Virus record (IMG/VR): IMGVR_UViG_3300030101_002875
Location: 3,775 to 42,420 of that record
DNA length: 38,646 bases
From: a virus
Strand: one strand, 5' to 3'
Positions 6,188 to 12,748 of this stretch are shown in pieces. Within the stretch, counting starts at the first letter, position 1. Each line of letters begins with the position of its first letter. Under the pieces are notes generated by a model that was not told where the DNA came from, made no database searches, and saw only the letters and a program-made list of their open reading frames with translations. A program made the position numbers and the translations under genes.

Positions 6188-7779
6188 AACCAGAAGAAAA
6201 TACATTTGTAAAAACACACCAACCTTGCGATGACTGTGGCAGCTCAGACGGGCTAGCAATCAACGCGGACGGCAGCACTCATTGTTTTGTTTGCAACGAA
6301 CATAAAATGGACGCCGTAAATCCGTCTCGAAAAAAAGCTTTTAAAAAACACGCCAAGAAATTTCAACAAGTCGTTGGAGCTATAGAGCCAATACCAGAGA
6401 GAAAGATACACGAAGAGACGTGCAAAAAGTATTCATACTACATTGACGGTAACGATACGCACATTGCTAATTATTACGATGATGAGGGAGTTCTTGTTGG
6501 TCAAAAAATAAGAAAGGAAGATAAAAGTTTTAGCATCAACGGGAACATAACTCACAGGTTTTTTGGTCAACACCTTTGGCAGAACGGCGGTAAGAAACTT
6601 GTGATCACTGAAGGCGAACTAGATTGCCTTACTGTTAGCCAACTCAACAAAGGTTATCCTTGTGTCTCGATACCTTCAGGAACCAACAGCGCAAAACAGG
6701 CCGTAAAGACACAACTAAAGTGGCTCGATAAATTTGAAGAGATTGTTGTCATGTTTGATGGTGATGCTGCCGGACGTGAAGGTGTTGAGTCAATCATTCG
6801 TATCCTACCCCCAGGAAAAGCATTTGTTGCAAAACTACCTGAAGGAGAAGATCCCAATTCACTTCTTGTGAAAGGTGAAGGATCAAAAGTTATTCGCGCA
6901 ATGTGGGATGCCGGAAAGTGGGCGCCTCCTCACATCATAGAAGCTAGCTCGCTTTACGATGACTTAAAATATTTAAAGCCAGTAGAGTCAGCTTCGTATC
7001 CCTTTGAGGGTCTTAATAAAAAATCTGGTGGTGGTATTCGTAAAGGAGAAATTGTTACCCTATGCGCTGGCAGTGGTGTTGGTAAATCTCAAGTATGCAG
7101 GACCATAGCGCATCATCTTTTAACAAAGGAAAATAAAAAGATTGCTTACATTGCTTTGGAAGAAAACAACATCCAGACTGCTCAATCAATTGTTGGTATT
7201 GAGATGGGAGCTAACCTTAGATCTGACTCTAACATTACAAGCAGAGAAGCCTTTGACATAGCCTGGAATAAAACTCTAGGCAAACAACATCAGTTCTATC
7301 TTTACGACCAATGGGGATCAATGAAGACAGAAGAGCTTTTGAGTGACATAAGATTTTATGTGCAGTCACTTGACGTAGACGTAATATTTTTAGATCACGT
7401 CAGCATTGTGGTTAGTGGCCTTGTGTTTCAGTTAGGAGACGAGCGCAAGGCACTTGACGTTTTGATGACTGAGTTGCGGACTCTTGTTGAGGAAAGCAAA
7501 TTCGCTTTGTTTTTAGTTAGTCATCTTAGACGTGCTGAAGGCAACAGAGGATATGAAGATGGATTAGCTCCAAACCTTTCAGCACTTAGAGGCAGCGCCA
7601 GCCTCGCGCAGCTTTCGGATCAAGTTTATAGCTTGAGCAGAAATTTGATGTCAGAGGAGCGACACGTCACAACAGTCTCAGTTTTGAAAAACAGATTCAC
7701 AGGCGATACAGGTGTTGCTTGCCATCTGCGTTACGACCCTGAGACTGGTAGACTTCAAGAGGAAGAACATGACTTTTAA
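6172..7779 (+). CDS. primase-helicase, T7 gp4-like
   Basis: 535 residues (T7 gp4A: 566). The N-terminal zinc-binding domain has Cys19, Cys22, Cys38 and Cys41 (CDDCG ... CFVC), so this is the full-length primase form. The TOPRIM primase core has Glu147 (ITEGELDCL) and Asp196/Asp198 (VMFDGDAAGR). The RecA-like helicase domain has Walker A at about 299-306 (GSGVGKS, Lys305), an FLDH motif (VDVIFLDHVS) and VSHLRR. It unwinds DNA at the fork and makes primers. It starts inside the end of the endonuclease gene with no Shine-Dalgarno. High confidence. Confidence 0.97.
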   Translation: MDATLKPEENTFVKTHQPCDDCGSSDGLAINADGSTHCFVCNEHKMDAVNPSRKKAFKKHAKKFQQVVGAIEPIPERKIHEETCKKYSYYIDGNDTHIANYYDDEGVLVGQKIRKEDKSFSINGNITHRFFGQHLWQNGGKKLVITEGELDCLTVSQLNKGYPCVSIPSGTNSAKQAVKTQLKWLDKFEEIVVMFDGDAAGREGVESIIRILPPGKAFVAKLPEGEDPNSLLVKGEGSKVIRAMWDAGKWAPPHIIEASSLYDDLKYLKPVESASYPFEGLNKKSGGGIRKGEIVTLCAGSGVGKSQVCRTIAHHLLTKENKKIAYIALEENNIQTAQSIVGIEMGANLRSDSNITSREAFDIAWNKTLGKQHQFYLYDQWGSMKTEELLSDIRFYVQSLDVDVIFLDHVSIVVSGLVFQLGDERKALDVLMTELRTLVEESKFALFLVSHLRRAEGNRGYEDGLAPNLSALRGSASLAQLSDQVYSLSRNLMSEERHVTTVSVLKNRFTGDTGVACHLRYDPETGRLQEEEHDF

Positions 7780-7805
7780 AATAATAACTAAACCAAAACA
7801 AAAAG

Positions 7806-9656
7806 ATGAACTATAAATATAAAATACTTGTAGCGGACATAGAGACTAACGCTATAAAAAATTGGCAGACACTTGAAGGTCTTGAGACTTGCCATTGCAT
7901 ATCAATTATTGATGTAGCCACAAAAGAGCTTTACGAATTCAATACAATGAAAGACAACATCGAAGACGGCTTGAAGATGTTGCAAGAAGCTGAATATGTT
8001 TGTGGGCATAATTTTATTGGGTTCGACGCTCCAGCTCTTTATAAACTGTTCGACATAAAATTAAATAAGATCATTGATACTTACATAATGAGTAAGGTCA
8101 TGTATCCGGCTCTTGAAGACTACGACCGAACTAAGAAGTTTGAGTTTCCTTTTAAAGGTTCGTGGGATAGACACAAACTAGCAGCCTGGGGGATCAGAGT
8201 TGGTGAACATAAATCAACGCATGGCGAGACAGAAGACTGGACTACATGTACTCCTGAGATGCAAATTTATTGCAATCAAGACGTACGCACCAACCTTAAA
8301 GTTTATGAGTTCCTGTTGCAGCAGCCAAAGAGTTCTAAGGCGCTTGTCATGGAACACGAGTTTGCAAAAACTCTAACCATTCAAGAATTAAACGGTTTTC
8401 CGTTTGATGTAGAAAAAGCAAAGAAGCTAGCAAAAGAACTAACGGTCCGCAGGGCTGAACTTGAGAAAGAAGTTCAAGAAGTCTTTCCGCCAAAGAAAGA
8501 AGAAATGAAACAACCAAAAGGATGGAAGGTTGAGGTAGAAGGTTTTGAGTACGAAGCTAAAACAAAAGCCGCTTTGAAAAAGCTTCTCAAAGATGCAGGG
8601 TTAAAACAAAGCTACGCCAACGAAGCAGAGAAGACAGGCTCCAGGGTTAAAACAATTCCTTTCAACCCGGCATCAAGAGATCAAATAGCTGAAAGACTTA
8701 TGGAAGCTGGATGGGTTCCGAAGGCTTACGAGGGCAAGCGACCTGCAATCAACGAAGCTGTACTCAAAGAGATCAACACAACAGAATCTTTAAAGCTGCT
8801 TGAATACAATCTTGTAAACAAAAGAATAGGAATGTTGTCTGAAGGTAAGTACGCGTGGTTGCGTCTTGTAACACCTGAAGGGAGAATACACGGGTCAATT
8901 GACAGTTGTTCTGCAATCTCCACACGCTGCACTCATTCAAAACCAAACCTTGCGCAAATTCCTGCGGTGCGCTCTATCTACGGAAAAGAATGTAGAGAGC
9001 TGTTTACTGCTCCTGAAGGTAAGGTACTTGTTGGAGCTGATGCAAAATCCATCGAGCTTAGAGTTGTTTCTGAATATCTTTATCCGTTCGATGACGGAGC
9101 CTATGCTAAAGAAGTTGTTGAGGGAGACATACATCAAGCCAACGCTGATGCTATTGGCGTAACTAGAGGAGAAGGTAAAACATTCATCTATGCCCTTTTA
9201 TATGGCGCCGGAAATCAAAAGCTTGGAGAAATTGTTGGTAAAGGAATGCGAGAAGGAAAAAGACTACGCAACCTTTTTATGACAAAGCTTCCGGCTTTCC
9301 AAAAACTTATCGATGCGGTCCAGCGATCAGTGGCTACAACTAACGCTATCAAAACAGTTGATGGCAGAATGATTACTGTACGCTCTCAACGGTCATCTTT
9401 AAATCTGTTAATACAATCGGCTGGCAGCATTATTATGAAACAAGCTGCTGTTTGTTTTAGGCAGGACGCTCGCCATCCGTACGAGATGCATGCCAACGTT
9501 CATGATGAAGTTCAATTTAGTTGTCTTGAAGAACACGCTGATGATTTAGGCACTGACTTTTGTAACGCTATTAAAAAAGCAGGGCAAACTCTTAACCTTA
9601 AAGTTCCTTTTGAAGGTGACTTTAAAGTAGGTAAAAACTGGAAGGAAACACACTAA
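7806..9656 (+). CDS. family A DNA polymerase, T7 gp5-like
   Basis: 616 residues (T7 gp5: 704). The N-terminal 3'-5' exonuclease has Asp11 and Glu13 (VADIETNA), GHNFIGFDAPAL, and a later QDVRTNLKVYEF segment. In the polymerase domain, motif A holds Asp412 (GADAKSIELR), motif B is KTFIYALLYGAG, and motif C is HDEVQ with Asp567 and Glu568. It is about 90 residues shorter than T7 gp5; a reduced thumb/thioredoxin-binding region is possible but needs a model. Preceded by an A-rich leader without Shine-Dalgarno; the next ATG follows three bases after the stop codon's first base. Confidence 0.97.
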   Translation: MNYKYKILVADIETNAIKNWQTLEGLETCHCISIIDVATKELYEFNTMKDNIEDGLKMLQEAEYVCGHNFIGFDAPALYKLFDIKLNKIIDTYIMSKVMYPALEDYDRTKKFEFPFKGSWDRHKLAAWGIRVGEHKSTHGETEDWTTCTPEMQIYCNQDVRTNLKVYEFLLQQPKSSKALVMEHEFAKTLTIQELNGFPFDVEKAKKLAKELTVRRAELEKEVQEVFPPKKEEMKQPKGWKVEVEGFEYEAKTKAALKKLLKDAGLKQSYANEAEKTGSRVKTIPFNPASRDQIAERLMEAGWVPKAYEGKRPAINEAVLKEINTTESLKLLEYNLVNKRIGMLSEGKYAWLRLVTPEGRIHGSIDSCSAISTRCTHSKPNLAQIPAVRSIYGKECRELFTAPEGKVLVGADAKSIELRVVSEYLYPFDDGAYAKEVVEGDIHQANADAIGVTRGEGKTFIYALLYGAGNQKLGEIVGKGMREGKRLRNLFMTKLPAFQKLIDAVQRSVATTNAIKTVDGRMITVRSQRSSLNLLIQSAGSIIMKQAAVCFRQDARHPYEMHANVHDEVQFSCLEEHADDLGTDFCNAIKKAGQTLNLKVPFEGDFKVGKNWKETH

Positions 9657-9657
9657 C

Positions 9658-9912
9658 ATGTCTTTAGAAGAACTTTCAGAAATAAACCCAGATGCGCTCC
9701 AGGCTGACGGTCTTGAAAAAGCCTTTATAGGATTTGTTGAACGAACCGGACAACTGCCAACCGCTTGTTATGATAAACCAAAAATAATTGAGGATCTTGT
9801 AGCAGACGGTCTTACTTATGAAGAAGCTATAGAACACTTTGAGTACAACATCTTAGGTGCGTACGTAGGAGAGTTCACGCCATTCTATTTAACTAAAACA
9901 ACAAAAGATTAA
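9658..9912 (+). CDS. hypothetical protein between polymerase and exonuclease, 84 aa
   Basis: Small acidic protein with an alpha-helical centre and a recognisable end, HFEYNILGAYVGEFTPFYL, that I have seen in similarly placed small podovirus proteins. No function is known to me. It begins one base after the polymerase stop and ends one base before the exonuclease start, so it is almost certainly translated with the replication genes. No Shine-Dalgarno at a normal distance. Confidence 0.8.
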   Translation: MSLEELSEINPDALQADGLEKAFIGFVERTGQLPTACYDKPKIIEDLVADGLTYEEAIEHFEYNILGAYVGEFTPFYLTKTTKD

Positions 9913-9913
9913 G

Positions 9914-10654
9914 ATGAGTAAAAGAACAGCGGCCATAGACGGCGACATGATAATTTATAAAGCTGGCTTTGCGAGCGAAGTAGAGACGCGGTGGTCCGAT
10001 GCTATATGGACTTTACATAGTAGTGAGGATCAAATGAAACTTATTGTTGATGATATGATGGAGTACATCCTCGATACTGTAGAGGCAGATGATTATTGTG
10101 TTGTATTTTCTGATTCAAAAAACTTTAGATATGAATTGTTTTCCGAATATAAAGCCAACAGAAAAAACAAAAGAAAGCCTTTAGGTTTACAAGCGATTAC
10201 AGATTGGATGTTTGAAAACTATAACGGCAAGCGCTGGAATAACCTTGAAGCGGATGACGTGATCGGAATGCTTTGCTCTAAGCAAGACAACATGGTTGCT
10301 GTAAGTGGCGATAAGGACTTTGGTACGCTTCCGTGTGAATGGTTTAATTTTTTAAAAGCAGAGACTAGCCACACAACAGAAGAAGAAGCCAACTATAATC
10401 ACCTTTCTCAAACTTTATCAGGCGATAGTGTTGACGGCTTCTCAGGCGCTTCCGGTGTTGGACCTGTAACAGCTAATAAAATCTTGGATAAAAAAGGAGC
10501 AACCTGGGAAACAGTTGTTGAGACTTATGAATCCAAAGGTCAGACGGAAGAGGACGCGCTTCTCAACGCTCGACTATCATACATACTACGAAACAAAAAC
10601 GAATACAATAAACAGAAAGGACAGGTCAAGTTATGGACACCAACGAAAAAGTAA
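9914..10654 (+). CDS. 5'-3' exonuclease, T7 gp6-like
   Basis: 246 residues. Metal-binding Asp residues of the FEN/5'-nuclease family are visible: Asp9/Asp11 (AAIDGDMI), then a YKANRKNKR positively charged arch segment, LEADDVIG, and VSGDKDFGTLP. A helix-hairpin-helix DNA-binding region follows (DGFSGASGVGPVTANKIL). It removes RNA primers and, with endonuclease I, degrades host DNA. It overlaps the next gene by 22 bases. High confidence. Confidence 0.94.
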   Translation: MSKRTAAIDGDMIIYKAGFASEVETRWSDAIWTLHSSEDQMKLIVDDMMEYILDTVEADDYCVVFSDSKNFRYELFSEYKANRKNKRKPLGLQAITDWMFENYNGKRWNNLEADDVIGMLCSKQDNMVAVSGDKDFGTLPCEWFNFLKAETSHTTEEEANYNHLSQTLSGDSVDGFSGASGVGPVTANKILDKKGATWETVVETYESKGQTEEDALLNARLSYILRNKNEYNKQKGQVKLWTPTKK

Positions 10655-10995
10655 ACGAACTGCCAGATAGCGGCGAACGCACTGAATTTGAAACCGGATC
10701 GGTGAGGGATTCAATGAAAGGCAAGGGTTATCCTAGCCACCTTCCTCCTGTGGTCCTACGTGCAATCAGCCGTAGATTCGAGCAGGGAAGCACCAAGTAT
10801 GGGTTGCGCAACTGGGAGAAGGGTCAGTTTTTCAGCAGATATGTTGATGCAATTTATCGCCACCTTTGGGCCTATATGGAAGGCTTTGAAGACGAAGATC
10901 ATCTTAGTGCAGTGATCTGGAACGCCATGTGTTTGTATCAAACTGACGAATGGGTAAAGGAGGGTAAATTGCCTGAAAAATTAAAAGATATTTAA
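10633..10995 (+). CDS. dATP/dGTP diphosphohydrolase-like protein (DUF5664 type)
   Basis: 120 residues. The sequence has the pattern of this phage family: a start with FETGSVRDSMKGKG, then RFEQGSTKYGLRNWEKG, a helix with YRHLWAYMEGFEDEDHL, and NAMCLYQ. The E/D-rich helices resemble the MazG-like all-alpha fold that binds Mg and nucleotides. In some phages relatives take part in 2-aminoadenine metabolism, but no PurZ or DatZ homologue is present here, so ordinary nucleotide-pool control is more likely. It starts inside the exonuclease gene. Confidence 0.82.
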   Translation: MDTNEKVNELPDSGERTEFETGSVRDSMKGKGYPSHLPPVVLRAISRRFEQGSTKYGLRNWEKGQFFSRYVDAIYRHLWAYMEGFEDEDHLSAVIWNAMCLYQTDEWVKEGKLPEKLKDI

Positions 10996-11028
10996 TTTGT
11001 TCGACTATATGAAGAATAAAACATCCAA
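10996..11028 (+). promoter_or_regulatory. possible phage RNA polymerase promoter
   Basis: The only gap between replication and virion genes contains TTCGACTATATGAAGAA, which resembles the SP6-type promoter core (GACACTATAGAAGA) and lies where a late promoter is expected. The resemblance is short and I found no exact second copy, so this is a weak guess. Confidence 0.2.
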
Positions 11029-11298
11029 ATGGCTAAAAAACGCATTAAGCTTACCTCAAAACATAAGTCACCTTCTGGGGGCTTAAATGCAGCAGGAAGA
11101 CGTGCAGCCAAACGACAAGGGAGTAACCTCAAACCTCCTGTTTCAGCTAAACAAGCTAAAAAAAGCAAGAAGTCAGCTGCAAGGAGACGTTCGTTTTGCG
11201 CCAGGATGAAAGGAATGAAACGAAGGTTAACCTCTGCAAAAACAGCCAGAGATCCTAATTCACGAATAAATAAAGCCCTTAGAAAGTGGGACTGCTAA
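11029..11298 (+). CDS. very basic small protein, DUF6321-like
   Basis: 89 residues, extremely Lys/Arg-rich. It contains SPSGGLNAAGRRAAKR, SFCARMKGMKRRLTS, and a C-terminal TARDPNSRINKALRKW, the signature pattern I associate with the DUF6321 family common in marine phages. Function unknown; the charge suggests nucleic-acid binding, perhaps with packaged DNA. First of five small genes in a tight row. No Shine-Dalgarno; the leader is ATAAAACATCCAA. The domain name is from memory. Confidence 0.8.
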   Translation: MAKKRIKLTSKHKSPSGGLNAAGRRAAKRQGSNLKPPVSAKQAKKSKKSAARRRSFCARMKGMKRRLTSAKTARDPNSRINKALRKWDC

Positions 11299-11301
11299 AA
11301 G

Positions 11302-11379
11302 ATGAATAAATATTATACTAATCCAACCAAAAAGAAAAAAGCTAAGAAAAAGCGTAACGACCTAAAAATTAAAAAATGA
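11302..11379 (+). CDS. Lys-rich 25-aa peptide
   Basis: ATG 11302, three bases after the previous stop, to TGA 11377-11379. The peptide starts MNKYYTNPTKKKKAKKKR and is nearly all Lys, Arg and Asn after residue 10. The stop overlaps the next start (ATGA), which favours a real coupled gene. Similar charge and position to its neighbours; function unknown. Confidence 0.55.
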   Translation: MNKYYTNPTKKKKAKKKRNDLKIKK

Positions 11380-11537
11380 AAGCACGGAAAGGTCTAAGTG
11401 TTAGGCAAGAGAAGACGATGAAGCGTCACTCTAAGCACCACACTAAAAAACACATGATGTTCATGCGCAAAGCAATGCTAGGCGGCATGTCTTTTACTGA
11501 AGCACATAAAAGAGCTATCAAGGAGGTAGGTAAATAA
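11376..11537 (+). CDS. basic His/Lys-rich small protein, 53 aa
   Basis: ATG 11376 overlaps the previous stop by four bases. The peptide begins MKARKGLSVRQEKTMKRHSK, continues with HHTKKHMMFMRKAM, and ends in an amphipathic MSFTEAHKRAIKEVGK. It looks like a conserved small phage protein rather than chance: it is coupled, strongly biased and fits the row. Function unknown; DNA binding or virion association is a guess. Confidence 0.7.
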   Translation: MKARKGLSVRQEKTMKRHSKHHTKKHMMFMRKAMLGGMSFTEAHKRAIKEVGK

Positions 11538-11541
11538 TGCT

Positions 11542-11706
11542 ATGGGCAATAAAATATGTCCTAAAGGTATAGCTTGGGCCAAACGGACTTTTGATAAGTA
11601 CCCTTCGGCTTACGCTAATATGGCCGCTTCCAAGTATTGCAAAGACCCAAACTACGCTAAGGGAAGCAAAAGAAAAAAACTGAAAATCAGAAAGAAAAAG
11701 AAGTAG
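11542..11706 (+). CDS. basic small protein with two Cys, 54 aa
   Basis: ATG 11542 to TAG 11704-11706. Begins MGNKICPKGIAWAKRTFDKY, then PSAYANMAASKYC, then a tail of mostly Lys/Arg. The CPKG-x(n)-AKR-x-F-x-x-YPSAYAN pattern is familiar from small proteins placed next to DUF5872-like genes in phages. Four bases separate it from the next gene. Function unknown. Confidence 0.75.
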   Translation: MGNKICPKGIAWAKRTFDKYPSAYANMAASKYCKDPNYAKGSKRKKLKIRKKKK

Positions 11707-11710
11707 TAAT

Positions 11711-11968
11711 ATGGGCGCTTTAGCTGAATGGCGAAAACAAAAGTGGGTTCGTATTGGAACCGACGGAGGCATTAAAGGTCCATGCGGTACGAGTAAAAAC
11801 AAAAAAAACCCAGATCGTTGTTTGCCTCTCGCTAAAGCTCGTCGGCTTTCAAAAGCTCAAAGAGCGACAACAGCCAAGAAAAAGAAGAGAGCTGGAGCCA
11901 AGGGAAAACAATTTGTTGCAAACACTAAAGCAGCTAGAGTGAAGCTAAAGGTTAAAAAATATGCCTAA
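11711..11968 (+). CDS. basic protein, DUF5872-like
   Basis: 85 residues. The N-terminal part holds EWRKQKWVRIGTDG, then KGPCGTSKNKKNPDRCLP and AKARRLSKAQRATTAKKKKR, followed by a basic tail. This is the pattern I know as DUF5872. The two Cys in a Gly/Asn-rich loop might bind metal. Likely virion- or DNA-associated given charge and neighbours, but no function is established. It overlaps the next gene by eight bases. Confidence 0.8.
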   Translation: MGALAEWRKQKWVRIGTDGGIKGPCGTSKNKKNPDRCLPLAKARRLSKAQRATTAKKKKRAGAKGKQFVANTKAARVKLKVKKYA

Positions 11969-12155
11969 AGAAGATACTTTCCCCTTTGTTTCTAACGAAC
12001 TAGTAAAAAAGCTGGATGAAATTTTTCCGGCAAAAGAATTTGGTCCAAAAGATGATTTAAGAGAAATGGATTATTTTTTCGGACAACGTAACATCGTAAA
12101 CTTTCTGCGATCAAAAAACGCAGAACAACAAGAAAATATTTTAAAAATAGATTAA
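11961..12155 (+). CDS. small acidic protein, 64 aa
   Basis: Product with NELVKKLDEIFPAKEF near the start and MDYFFGQRNIVNFLRSKNAE near the end. This two-helix pattern is common in small podovirus proteins coded near the portal gene. Acidic, unlike the very basic proteins before it. It starts inside the previous gene. Function unknown. Confidence 0.75.
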   Translation: MPKEDTFPFVSNELVKKLDEIFPAKEFGPKDDLREMDYFFGQRNIVNFLRSKNAEQQENILKID

Positions 12156-12160
12156 AAAAC

Positions 12161-12370
12161 ATGTGTTTATCAAGACCTAAAATGCCATCAGTTGTAAGTC
12201 AACCTGCACCTATGGCTCCCCCACCGCCGACGCCTTTAGCTGAAGTGGTCGAAACTAAAAAGAAAAAGAATAATAACATAACAAAAAGACGAGGCACATC
12301 TTCTCTTACAATCAGACGACCTTCAGTGAACCTTCCGACTGGTGGAAGCGGAGCAAACATTAACTATTAA
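12161..12370 (+). CDS. small Pro-rich protein with N-terminal Met-Cys, 69 aa
   Basis: Starts MCLSRPKMPSVV, then a Pro-rich PAPMAPPPPTPLAEV, a basic run KKKKNNNITKRRGTSSLTIRR and a Gly/Asn-rich end. Proteins of this shape (Met-Cys, poly-Pro, basic, STLTI-like) often lie beside podovirus head and tail genes and are probably minor virion or head-tail connector parts. There is no signal peptide, so the Cys is not a lipobox. Function unproven. Confidence 0.7.
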   Translation: MCLSRPKMPSVVSQPAPMAPPPPTPLAEVVETKKKKNNNITKRRGTSSLTIRRPSVNLPTGGSGANINY

Positions 12371-12385
12371 AAAAGATAAAAAGAT

Positions 12386-12733
12386 ATGGCATCATACATT
12401 ACTAACATTAACTTAAACAGAAGCACTCACGGCACTTCTTCGTTAGACGCAGACGGGAACGGTACGCTTGGTTTTTCAAGTAACCCAGTAATCAATAAAA
12501 CGAAAGCAGGAACCTATTGTTTCCTTGCTAGCGGTACTTTTGGTTCGGGAAGAACTTTAACGCTTCAACACAAAGTAGGAGGCGCTTTTGTAACTCTTGG
12601 GCCGGATACAGTCCTTACAGCTCCAGGCGGAAGTATATTTACATCTACGCAAACTGAGTTACAGCTTGTCGTCTCTGGAGGATCTGGAGATTCAGGAGAC
12701 GATCTTTACGTTGTAATTGCACCTCTTAATTAA
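12386..12733 (+). CDS. putative small structural protein, 115 aa
   Basis: Beta-rich, Gly/Ser/Thr-rich sequence without charged helices (for example ASGTFGSGRTLTLQHKVGG). It looks like a small virion decoration, head fibre or trimeric attachment protein. Its place directly upstream of the large adhesin-like gene fits a surface role. Not recognised as a named family. Confidence 0.65.
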   Translation: MASYITNINLNRSTHGTSSLDADGNGTLGFSSNPVINKTKAGTYCFLASGTFGSGRTLTLQHKVGGAFVTLGPDTVLTAPGGSIFTSTQTELQLVVSGGSGDSGDDLYVVIAPLN

Positions 12734-12748
12734 TCATAAAAATTTTTA

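Noticed and set aside
10633-10995. Marker of a 2-aminoadenine (Z) genome
   Set aside because: The diphosphohydrolase-like protein alone is not evidence; no PurZ, DatZ or matching polymerase type is seen.
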